Below, one piece after another: positions 8,813 through 16,733 of a DNA stretch of 64,000 nt (the first letter of the stretch is position 1; every line of letters begins with the position of its first letter). The DNA is from an uncultured Caulobacterales bacterium. Lineage in GTDB: Bacteria; Pseudomonadota; Alphaproteobacteria; Caulobacterales; Maricaulaceae. The position numbers and the translations under genes are program-made. The notes under the pieces are model-generated. The model was given only the letters and a program-made list of their open reading frames with translations. It was not told the DNA's origin and did not search any database. The stretch is from assembly GCA_937929915.1 (NCBI GenBank), contig CALFUN010000005.1, positions 20,665 through 84,664 of the forward strand. The letters are read 5' to 3'.

Positions 8813-11800
8813 GACACCCCACAATAGCTGGCTCACAGATTACACAAACAAACGCGATGCGCTTATTGATGCCAACGCCTATGATCCTGCCCATGAACAT
8901 GCAAATTGCGGGGTTGGTTTTGTTGCCAGTATTGACGGCACACCGCGCCGTGATGTGGTCGCAAAATCCATCCAAGCCCTTAAAAATGTCTGGCATAGGG
9001 GCGCTGTAGATGCGGACGGAAAAACGGGCGACGGGGCTGGTATTCGGCTTGATATTCCGCAAGAATTTTTCCGCACACAAGTCGAGCGTACAGGCCACAA
9101 ACCGACCTCTGCAAAAATCGCTGTAGGTATGATCTTCCTCCCGCGTACAGATTTTGATGCCCAAGAAGCCGCCCGTACCATTGTCGAATCTGAACTCCTT
9201 AAAGTCGGGTTCTATATATATGGCTGGCGGCAAGTCCCGATTGATATTGATGTGATTGGCGAAAAAGCCAAAGCCACACGTCCTGCCATTGAACAAGTCA
9301 TGTTTCGTGACCCAAAGGGGCGCAAAGGCAACCAATTAGAGCGCGAGCTTTATATTGTTCGCCGCCGTATTGAAAAGCGCGTTATCAATGAGGCTATTCC
9401 AAGCTTTTATGTCTGCTCGCTCTCCATACAAACAATTATTTACAAAGGCATGTTTCTGGCCGAAGACATTGATAATTTCTTCCCTGATTTACAAGATGAG
9501 CGCTTTGTTTCGCGCGCGGCGATTTATCATCAGCGCTATTCGACAAATACATTCCCGCAATGGTGGCTGGCGCAGCCTTTCCGTATGTTAGCCCATAACG
9601 GTGAAATTAACACGCTCAAAGCCAATGTGAATCTCATGAAAAGTCATGAGATTAAAATGGCCTCCTCGGCTTTTGGGGATCGCGCAGCAGATGTTAAACC
9701 CATCATTCAAAAAGGCAGCTCTGATTCAGCAGCACTGGATGCAACATTTGAACTGCTCGTGCGGGCAGGACGCAGCGCACCTATGGCCAAAACATTGCTC
9801 GTGCCAGAAGCTTATTCAAAGCGAAAAGATTTAATGCCTGATAATTGGCGCGCGCTATATGAGTATTGCAATGCAGTGATGGAGCCATGGGACGGGCCTG
9901 CTGCGATTACGGCTTATGATGGCCGCTGGGTCATGGCGGGGTTGGATAGAAATGGTCTGCGACCGCTGCGGTTTTCGCTCTCTAATGACGGCATACTCGC
10001 AGTTGGGTCTGAAACAGGCATGTGCCCGATGGAAGAAAAAACTATTATTAAACGCGGCGCGATTAAACCTGGCCGCATGATTGCTGTCGATCTGGATGAG
10101 GGTAAATTTTACGACAGTGCAGAGATTTTAGATGAGCTGGCCAATAAGCGCCCTTATAAAAAATGGCTGGAGAAATCTATTGATCTTGATAAAAAATTAA
10201 TTGGCCCAGAAATTGTGACCCTCAAAGGCGAAGCGCTAGCGCGGCGGCAAATGTCCTGCGGGCAAACCCTAGAAGATTTGGAATTAATTCTGGCGCCGAT
10301 GGCCGAAACAGGCAAAGAAGCGATTGGCTCTATGGGCGATGATACGCCTCTGGCTGTGCTATCAGATATTTACCGCCCATTATCGCATTATTTCCGCCAG
10401 AATTTTTCTCAAGTTACAAACCCGCCGATTGACCCGCTACGCGAAACCCGTGTCATGGGCCTGAAAACACGGTTTAGAAATCTGCGTAATATTCTCGCTG
10501 AAGATAAAAGCCAGACCCATGAAATGCTTGTTCTAGAAAGCCCCGTTCTCACAACGGGTATGTATCAACGTTTCAAAAAAATGGTTGGGGATAAATTACG
10601 TGTTATTGATTGTAGTTTTGAAATCCCTAATAAAGCCAATAATGACGGCCTTGCTCTGCGCGATACTTTGCGCCGTATCAAAACCGAAGCCGAAGCCGCC
10701 GTTAAAGACGGCATTGAGAATATTGTTCTGACCGATGAATTTGTTAGTGACCGCCGCGCGGCTGCGCCAATTATATTATGTGTTGGGGCGGTACAAACAC
10801 ATCTTGTCAATGCCGGGTTAAGATCATCTTGTTCGATCATTGCCCGTTCGGCTGAATGTCTCGACACGCATTATTTTGCCGTTTTAATTGGCGCAGGCGC
10901 AACGGTCGTCAATGCCTATATGGCGCAAGATAGCCTCTCGCACCGAGTCGCTCGCGGATTGCTTGATATGTCGACAGACGAAGCTGTCGCGCAATATAAA
11001 AAAGCCATCGAAGCGGGATTGCTCAAAATTATTTCCAAAAACGGTATATCGGTTATTTCCTCCTATCGCGGCGGGAATAATTTTGAAGCTCTTGGGCTAT
11101 CGCGCGCGCTTGTTGGCGCGCATTTCCCTGGTATGACGAGCCGAATTTCAGGCATTGGTCTGGCAGGTCTTGAAGTGAAAATTCTCGAATCCCATGAAAA
11201 AGCCTATGATAGCGCATCCATACGCCTGCCTGTGGGCGGGCTGTACCGCGTACGAGCGAAAGGCGAGCGTCATGCTTACCAAGCAGATATGATCCATATG
11301 CTGCAAGAGGCTGTGAGCCGTGAGGATTATGAGCTTTATAAAAAATACGCTGATGCCGTCAATGCTGAAGCCCCGATTCAAATTCGCGATCTGCTTGATA
11401 TTAAACCGCTTGGCAAAGCTCTGCCATTATCGCGCGTGCAAAGCATTAATGAAATACGCCGTCGTTTCTGTACGCCGGGCATGTCGCTGGGCGCGCTATC
11501 GCCCGAAGCTCACGGCACACTTAACATTGCCATGAACCGCATTGGCGCAAAATCCGTATCAGGTGAAGGCGGTGAAGATCGGGCGCGCTACACGCCATTA
11601 CCCAATGGCGACAATCCAAACTCGGCGGTCAAGCAAATCGCCTCGGGCCGTTTTGGCGTGAATGCCGAATATCTCAATCAATGCCGCGAGATCGAAATTA
11701 AAGTCGCGCAAGGCGCTAAACCAGGCGAAGGCGGACAACTCCCCGGATTTAAAGTTACAAACATGATTGCGAAATTTCGCAACGCAACACCGGGCGTCAC

Positions 11801-13331
11801 ACTCATCTCTCCGCCGCCCCATCACGATATTTATTCCATCGAGGATTTGGCACAATTAATTTACGATCTTAAACAAATTAATCCAACCGCGCGGGTTGCA
11901 GTTAAGCTTGTCGCCAGTTCTGGCGTTGGCACGATTGCTGCGGGTGTGGCCAAAGCCAAAGCAGATACAATTCTCATCGCAGGCCATAATGGCGGCACAG
12001 GCGCATCGCCCCATACATCGCTCAAATATGCAGGCATCCCGTGGGAGCTTGGCCTATCCGAAGCGCATCAAGTTTTAACGCTTAACAATCTTCGCGGCGC
12101 GGTGACTTTGCGCACGGATGGCGGGCTGAAAACGGGCCGTGATATTGTTATTGCCGCCATGCTCGGCGCGGAAGAATATGGTATAGGCACTTTATCATTG
12201 GTTGCCATGGGCTGTATCATGGTGCGCCAATGCCATTCCAATACATGCCCTGTTGGTGTGTGCGTGCAGGATGAACGGCTGCGCGAAAAATTCACAGGCA
12301 CGCCTGAAAAAGTTATCAATTTGATGACCTATATTGCCGAAGATGTTCGCGAAATTCTCGCAAGTCTTGGCGTGGAAAGCCTTGACGAAATTATTGGACG
12401 TACGGACTTACTCGCGCAAGTCTCTCGCGGGGCAGAAAATCTTGATGATTTGGATTTAAATCCTATTCTTGCGAAGGTCGATAACGCCAAGGTCGAAGAT
12501 ACACGCCATATGCGCATCGAAGTCCCAGAGACATTGGATACGCAAATTATCAAAGATGCAGGGCCGTTCTTTGCGTCAGGCGAAAAATTGCACCTTACCT
12601 ATTCTGTGGAAAATACACACCGCGCCGTTGGCACACGGACCAGTTCACATATCTATCAAACATTTGGCGCAAGCGGTGTGCAGGACGGACAATTAACTGT
12701 GCATTTACGCGGCTCTGCGGGGCAATCTCTCGGTGCTTTTGGTATGTATGGCCTAAGAATTATTGTGGACGGGGATGCCAATGATTATGTAGGCAAAGGC
12801 CTATCTGGCGCGCAAATTATTATCGCGCCGCAAGGCCGCACCCCCATTAACGCACATGAGAGCGCAATTATCGGGAATACCTGCCTTTACGGCGCCACTA
12901 AAGGCAGCTTGATGGCAGCAGGCCGTGCTGGTGAGCGGTTTGCTGTGCGCAATTCAGGCGCTATTGCCGTTGTTGAAGGACTTGGTACAAATGGCTGCGA
13001 ATATATGACAGGCGGCATAGTTGTTGTCCTTGGCTCTGTCGGCGATAATTTCGGCGCGGGTATGACGGGCGGCATGGCGTATATTTATGATGAAAATGAC
13101 GAATTTGAAAATGCCGTTAATCCCGATAATGTCGTTTGGCAACGCCTATCATCCGAACATTATGAAACAGAGTTAAAAGACCTCATCCGCGCGCAAGCGG
13201 CGCAGACAGGGTCTAAATTTGCTAAGAAAATCCTCACCGACTGGGATTTGGAACGCGCGCGTTTCTGGCAGATTATTCCAAAAGAAATGCTCTCACGCCT
13301 AAAGGTACCGTTGCAAGAGGCAGCTGAATAA
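8802..13331 (+). CDS. gltB: Glutamate synthase (NADPH) large subunit
   Basis: The 1509-residue alpha subunit. The N-terminal class II amidotransferase domain should begin at Cys36 (NCGVGF) after removal of a short propeptide, the Cys being the glutaminase nucleophile. The central and FMN-binding synthase domains follow, with motifs such as SGEGGED and GQLPGFKV and the long glycine-rich HNGGTGASP segment. The 3Fe-4S cysteines appear in CIMVRQCHSNTCPVGVC. The C-terminal GXGXG beta-helix is recognisable in LGAFGMYGLRI and later glycine repeats. Length is normal and no key residue is missing. The first 11 bases overlap the GFA gene (ATGATGCCTAA). The gene order gltD-GFA-gltB differs from the usual gltBD. 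Confidence 0.97.
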   Translation: MMPKTPHNSWLTDYTNKRDALIDANAYDPAHEHANCGVGFVASIDGTPRRDVVAKSIQALKNVWHRGAVDADGKTGDGAGIRLDIPQEFFRTQVERTGHKPTSAKIAVGMIFLPRTDFDAQEAARTIVESELLKVGFYIYGWRQVPIDIDVIGEKAKATRPAIEQVMFRDPKGRKGNQLERELYIVRRRIEKRVINEAIPSFYVCSLSIQTIIYKGMFLAEDIDNFFPDLQDERFVSRAAIYHQRYSTNTFPQWWLAQPFRMLAHNGEINTLKANVNLMKSHEIKMASSAFGDRAADVKPIIQKGSSDSAALDATFELLVRAGRSAPMAKTLLVPEAYSKRKDLMPDNWRALYEYCNAVMEPWDGPAAITAYDGRWVMAGLDRNGLRPLRFSLSNDGILAVGSETGMCPMEEKTIIKRGAIKPGRMIAVDLDEGKFYDSAEILDELANKRPYKKWLEKSIDLDKKLIGPEIVTLKGEALARRQMSCGQTLEDLELILAPMAETGKEAIGSMGDDTPLAVLSDIYRPLSHYFRQNFSQVTNPPIDPLRETRVMGLKTRFRNLRNILAEDKSQTHEMLVLESPVLTTGMYQRFKKMVGDKLRVIDCSFEIPNKANNDGLALRDTLRRIKTEAEAAVKDGIENIVLTDEFVSDRRAAAPIILCVGAVQTHLVNAGLRSSCSIIARSAECLDTHYFAVLIGAGATVVNAYMAQDSLSHRVARGLLDMSTDEAVAQYKKAIEAGLLKIISKNGISVISSYRGGNNFEALGLSRALVGAHFPGMTSRISGIGLAGLEVKILESHEKAYDSASIRLPVGGLYRVRAKGERHAYQADMIHMLQEAVSREDYELYKKYADAVNAEAPIQIRDLLDIKPLGKALPLSRVQSINEIRRRFCTPGMSLGALSPEAHGTLNIAMNRIGAKSVSGEGGEDRARYTPLPNGDNPNSAVKQIASGRFGVNAEYLNQCREIEIKVAQGAKPGEGGQLPGFKVTNMIAKFRNATPGVTLISPPPHHDIYSIEDLAQLIYDLKQINPTARVAVKLVASSGVGTIAAGVAKAKADTILIAGHNGGTGASPHTSLKYAGIPWELGLSEAHQVLTLNNLRGAVTLRTDGGLKTGRDIVIAAMLGAEEYGIGTLSLVAMGCIMVRQCHSNTCPVGVCVQDERLREKFTGTPEKVINLMTYIAEDVREILASLGVESLDEIIGRTDLLAQVSRGAENLDDLDLNPILAKVDNAKVEDTRHMRIEVPETLDTQIIKDAGPFFASGEKLHLTYSVENTHRAVGTRTSSHIYQTFGASGVQDGQLTVHLRGSAGQSLGAFGMYGLRIIVDGDANDYVGKGLSGAQIIIAPQGRTPINAHESAIIGNTCLYGATKGSLMAAGRAGERFAVRNSGAIAVVEGLGTNGCEYMTGGIVVVLGSVGDNFGAGMTGGMAYIYDENDEFENAVNPDNVVWQRLSSEHYETELKDLIRAQAAQTGSKFAKKILTDWDLERARFWQIIPKEMLSRLKVPLQEAAE

Positions 13332-13346
13332 ATGAATAACCGTTTA

Positions 13347-13910
13347 TTACAGCGTGGGACGCGGCGGCCGAAGTTGTAAATATATATCTTTGCCGTCGTC
13401 TCTATTGATACTCACACTGGCAATTTCACTTGGGTTAAATGTCAATCTCGGGGCCGCTATTGGGCTACAAAGCTCATCAAGGCGTTGACAAATATCAAAT
13501 TGGGCCGTGGCGAGTCTGGCATTGTCGTTGATAATAGTGGTATCTATGATAATTTCACCATCCACAGCTGGGATTATAAATTGGGTATTTAATCCTTTTT
13601 CTGCAACAACAGGCGCAACAAGTACATTGCCATGAAGTGCGACATGCAGGGAGTAAATCGCTGGATCGTCATGCAAACGCACGAATAAATAGGTACCCAA
13701 ATGCCCAATAAAAACACCAATAGCCGCCATAGCCGCTAAGCGGCCCCATATTGGTGGCCGCGCCGCGCGGGCCGCGTTCAAGCTCATATATGTCTCAATA
13801 AGGCCGCGAATTAATCCGCTCACGGATTTGCCTTCTTGTTTGGCTAACTCCGATAGAGCGTGTTTTTCTTCAAAAGATAACCGTACTTCAATTTTTTCTG
13901 ATTTTTTCAT
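13347..13910 (-). CDS. Ribbon-helix-helix protein with a membrane segment
   Basis: About 187 residues. The start is taken at ATG 13910, which has a strong GGAGG four bases upstream; the track's 13928 start lacks one. Residues 1-45 look like an Arc/CopG-type ribbon-helix-helix DNA-binding motif (beta strand KIEVRLSFEEKHALSELA, then helix with GKSVSGLIRGLIETY). A hydrophobic helix follows near 60-80 (AAMAAIGVFIGHLGTYLFV), then a roughly 105-residue domain that would be periplasmic. A DNA-binding motif joined to a membrane anchor is uncommon; the alternative is that the RHH fold only serves as a dimerisation head. It converges with gltB, 15 bases away. Confidence 0.65.
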   Translation of the reverse strand: MKKSEKIEVRLSFEEKHALSELAKQEGKSVSGLIRGLIETYMSLNAARAARPPIWGRLAAMAAIGVFIGHLGTYLFVRLHDDPAIYSLHVALHGNVLVAPVVAEKGLNTQFIIPAVDGEIIIDTTIINDNARLATAQFDICQRLDELCSPIAAPRLTFNPSEIASVSINRDDGKDIYLQLRPPRPTL

Positions 13911-13987
13911 ATCGCCTCCAGTCAACAAAGCTTAGACTTAGGCTTTTAAGAAAAGCAAATGAGAACGTGTCATGGATTTTAACTTTC

Positions 13988-13999
13988 ATGTCATGACAT
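13988..13999. promoter_or_regulatory. 12-base perfect palindrome upstream of the RHH gene
   Basis: ATGTCATGACAT is a perfect palindrome 78 bases upstream of the RHH gene start. A further TGTCATG copy lies about 20 bases nearer the gene. RHH repressors often bind tandem short palindromes in their own promoters, so this is a candidate operator. No experimental support is available. Confidence 0.35.
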
Positions 14000-14000
14000 A

Positions 14001-14026
14001 AAAAAAGCCCGCCTAAGCGAGCTTTT
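14001..14026 (-). terminator. Rho-independent terminator after the 188-aa secreted protein
   Basis: Read on the minus strand, AAGCTCGC-TTAG-GCGGGCTT forms an eight-pair stem (one U-G) and is followed by a T run. It lies just after the end of the gene at 14048. Confidence 0.75.
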
Positions 14027-14047
14027 AAAATCTAAACCTAAAGACAT

Positions 14048-14614
14048 TTATTTAATGTCTTCAATCGCTTTCAAACTAATCACCATATCGCCGCTCGCTG
14101 TGCGCTGCAGGCCAGGATGCGGAGCGGGGGCTTGTTTTGGGCCAACTTGTACAGGAATTGAAAATGCGCGAAAGCTTGGCCCGCGATCAGAGGCATCAGA
14201 CACAGCTTGCACCTGTATATAATGACGCCCAAGGCTATTCACAGTAAATGTCACTGGCATCTCATGTTCATTACCGCGCGACATGTTAAAATTAGTTTGG
14301 CCAGAATTAGCAATCAGGTTAACATCTCCTTTCACAGTGCAATCTACGCGTAAATCACCTGACTGGAACGGGGTTAATAAAGTGAGGTCAATCGTCACAA
14401 TATCCCCAACGGCAATATTTTTTGGCATAGAATAGGCATAGCGAATAGGCGAGCCTGGCTTATGATAGGATTGGCTATCCGAATAATAAATACGCTCTGC
14501 ATCAACTGGCACCGCTGTCAGTTGGCTTGTTTTTGCATAAGAGATATTGCTCCCCAATATACCCGCCGCCAAAATTGTAACGCCCGCAAGATTTAATATC
14601 GTCAATTTACGCAT
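14048..14614 (-). CDS. Secreted protein of unknown function
   Basis: 188 residues from ATG 14614, chosen because GGAG lies six bases upstream; the earlier in-frame ATGs at 14620 and 14626 are too close to that GGAG. A signal peptide ending near SNISYAK is followed by a mature beta-rich domain of about 160 residues with no motif I recognise (it contains IAVGDIVTIDLTLLTPFQ). The shape suggests an immunoglobulin-like or cupredoxin-like periplasmic domain, but that is a guess. It starts 18 bases after the stop of the lipoprotein metallopeptidase gene, so the two form an operon ending at the terminator at 14001. It may be a partner, substrate or inhibitor of that peptidase. Confidence 0.6.
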   Translation of the reverse strand: MRKLTILNLAGVTILAAGILGSNISYAKTSQLTAVPVDAERIYYSDSQSYHKPGSPIRYAYSMPKNIAVGDIVTIDLTLLTPFQSGDLRVDCTVKGDVNLIANSGQTNFNMSRGNEHEMPVTFTVNSLGRHYIQVQAVSDASDRGPSFRAFSIPVQVGPKQAPAPHPGLQRTASGDMVISLKAIEDIK

Positions 14615-14631
14615 AATCATCTCCATTATAT

Positions 14632-16446
14632 CTATTGAGTAATCGTGAAATTATAACAAGAGTTCCCATCATCGCGCGGATTGTCTACGCCTAATGTGTC
14701 ATCAAGATTATCAAAATCAAAAAAATCAATAGAGAAGTCCCCAAGGATACCTTGCAAGTTTGATGTAATCGTCTCGCTTTGTGCTGGTACTGAGGTTCCT
14801 GCAGCCACAGCCGTACCTGCATTAAATATAAAGAAATCTGGATCGACATCTGTATCGCTTGACATGCTTGGAATTAATTGGGCTGTAAATGTTAACGACC
14901 CCGCGCTCGTGCGCGTAAAGGTGATAAAATCCCGTGTTCCAAGATTGTTAAAATCCTCTGAAGCATTCCCTGTGCCGCCATCTTCAACAGAACAGACAAT
15001 AACGGGCGGGCCATTAATTGTCGCAACTTTGTAGATAGGCAGAATATTTGCAACAGCGGCCGAAATACCGCCATCATTTGTCTCGCCAACACCAAAAGGC
15101 CCTGTCCCGTTAATATTTTGCTCTGTCATAAGCGCATCAATCGCCGCAGCATTGCTGGGGTTCAGGTCACGAACAATGTCCATAAAACTGAAGATCGTCG
15201 TAAAGGCAGCACCGTCTGTGTAATCTGCCGATGTAAGAGCTTGGAATATCGGCAGGAGGCCTAGGCTTAATGTATCGCCTTGGTCATCATTACTGTCAAA
15301 AATATCATAAATAATTTCTTGAGTGGATGTCTCACTAAACCAACCATTATTCGGCACATTCCCTTGGTTTTCAATATTAAACCCAAAACCTCTCGATTGC
15401 TGCGCTCCGCCGCTATCGCGATATATGGGGTTTCCTGTACCAATGGCCGCAATAGCATTGCCAAAACCTTCGCCAAAGGCGAGACGGAAATCAAGCAAAT
15501 CCCCCAAACTATGCGCCCCGCCTGGCGAATCTGAGCGCGAGAGCTGGTCTTCAAAATAATGCCCCCATTCATGCACAATAACATGCTCATCATATTCATC
15601 AATATCTTGGTTCTCTTCGCCAAGGATAAAGATTTGACCTTCGCCTGTATAAGATGATGTGCTTATATTGCCATCCGAATTATCCCCATCCGCAGACACA
15701 TTATTGACGCTCCAATTAAAATCTGTCTCAGGGAAATTCGTGCCTGGTGCAACAGATTCAAATGCGAGTAGCATATCCAAAACAGGGCTTAAAATCGCAA
15801 ATGGCGGGGCTACGCGCTCACGCGTGTAACTTGTTGTCCCCCATCCTGCATCTGCAATGAGATTACGCGTTGAATCAGCCACGCCTGAGCTAACAAGATC
15901 GCCATCTAAAACATAAATCGGACAATTAAACGTATCATCATTTGTTGTTGTAGAACTGTTAGGTTCCAGCGTGCAGGCCGAGCTTGTATTATCTTGTACG
16001 CGAACATTCCATGTTGTGCCTGTGGTTTGCACCATTTGCGCTCTGACGCGAATTTGCACATCTGTATTGGACGGCACAGTAAAACTATAATCACCGCTCA
16101 TATCTGTTTGGCTTGTTTCCATGACAGCGCCGCTAGAATCCAAAGCTTCAATAATAACGCCGCGCACAGGTAAGTTTTGGATAGAATCATAATCCAAACC
16201 ATTTGTCGCTGTATTCACAGGAACATCTTGGAAGGTCACATTACCGCTGATTGTTACAGATGCAGGAGGTGTAGTTGGTGGCGGCGGAGGAGGTGGCGGC
16301 GGAGGAGGTGGTGGCGGCGGAGCAATAGCAACAGGCGTTGGTGCAGCCGAACCGCCGCCCCCGCAAGCAACACATAACATAGTCGTTGCGAGTAAACCGC
16401 CCAAATGCGTTAATAATTTTGTTTTTATGGCCATAGTCAACGACAT
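14632..16446 (-). CDS. Polyproline-linker lipoprotein with metallopeptidase motif
   Basis: 604 residues. An N-terminal lipoprotein signal ends in CVAC followed by GGGG, so it is probably anchored in the outer membrane. A flexible linker with about 15 consecutive prolines follows near residues 43-58, encoded by a GGC/GGA triplet tract. Then comes a carboxypeptidase-regulatory-like beta domain (SGDYSFTVPSNTDVQIRVRA). The main domain has a zincin-type motif HEWGHYFED near residue 275, preceded by acidic segments and followed by a possible third-ligand region GEGFGNAIAA. The exact peptidase family is not identified. The C-terminal 120 residues look like a pre-peptidase C-terminal-type beta domain. 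Substrate and activity are unproven. Confidence 0.65.
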   Translation of the reverse strand: MSLTMAIKTKLLTHLGGLLATTMLCVACGGGGSAAPTPVAIAPPPPPPPPPPPPPPPTTPPASVTISGNVTFQDVPVNTATNGLDYDSIQNLPVRGVIIEALDSSGAVMETSQTDMSGDYSFTVPSNTDVQIRVRAQMVQTTGTTWNVRVQDNTSSACTLEPNSSTTTNDDTFNCPIYVLDGDLVSSGVADSTRNLIADAGWGTTSYTRERVAPPFAILSPVLDMLLAFESVAPGTNFPETDFNWSVNNVSADGDNSDGNISTSSYTGEGQIFILGEENQDIDEYDEHVIVHEWGHYFEDQLSRSDSPGGAHSLGDLLDFRLAFGEGFGNAIAAIGTGNPIYRDSGGAQQSRGFGFNIENQGNVPNNGWFSETSTQEIIYDIFDSNDDQGDTLSLGLLPIFQALTSADYTDGAAFTTIFSFMDIVRDLNPSNAAAIDALMTEQNINGTGPFGVGETNDGGISAAVANILPIYKVATINGPPVIVCSVEDGGTGNASEDFNNLGTRDFITFTRTSAGSLTFTAQLIPSMSSDTDVDPDFFIFNAGTAVAAGTSVPAQSETITSNLQGILGDFSIDFFDFDNLDDTLGVDNPRDDGNSCYNFTITQ

Positions 16447-16674
16447 CCCTATTTTTTTTAATCACAATCAAAAAACATGCCCTAACTGTCAAATCGTCTC
16501 TGCAGGCAAATCACAGTAAAACGGGCACACGACATCGGGTTGTGATTAAATTTCGGTCTTACATAACATCATTGAACCCTAAGGTTTCCTGAACAACTCA
16601 TTACAAAACCCACATTTGCCTAATAGATCTGCCCATTTAACACGGTTTTCTAGCTCATAGGTTACTATGCATAA

Positions 16675-16707
16675 AAAAACACCCAAGGCATAGCCTTAGG
16701 TGTTTTT
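16675..16707. terminator. Terminator after the M1 aminopeptidase
   Basis: AACACCCAAGGC-ATA-GCCTTAGGTGTT forms a long stem with one mismatch and is flanked by A and T runs, so it can act in both directions. It ends the minus-strand M1 peptidase gene. The rest of the gap 16447-16733 shows no ORF or RNA that I recognise. Confidence 0.85.
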
Positions 16708-16733
16708 ATCATTAAATATTTATAATGAAGCCA

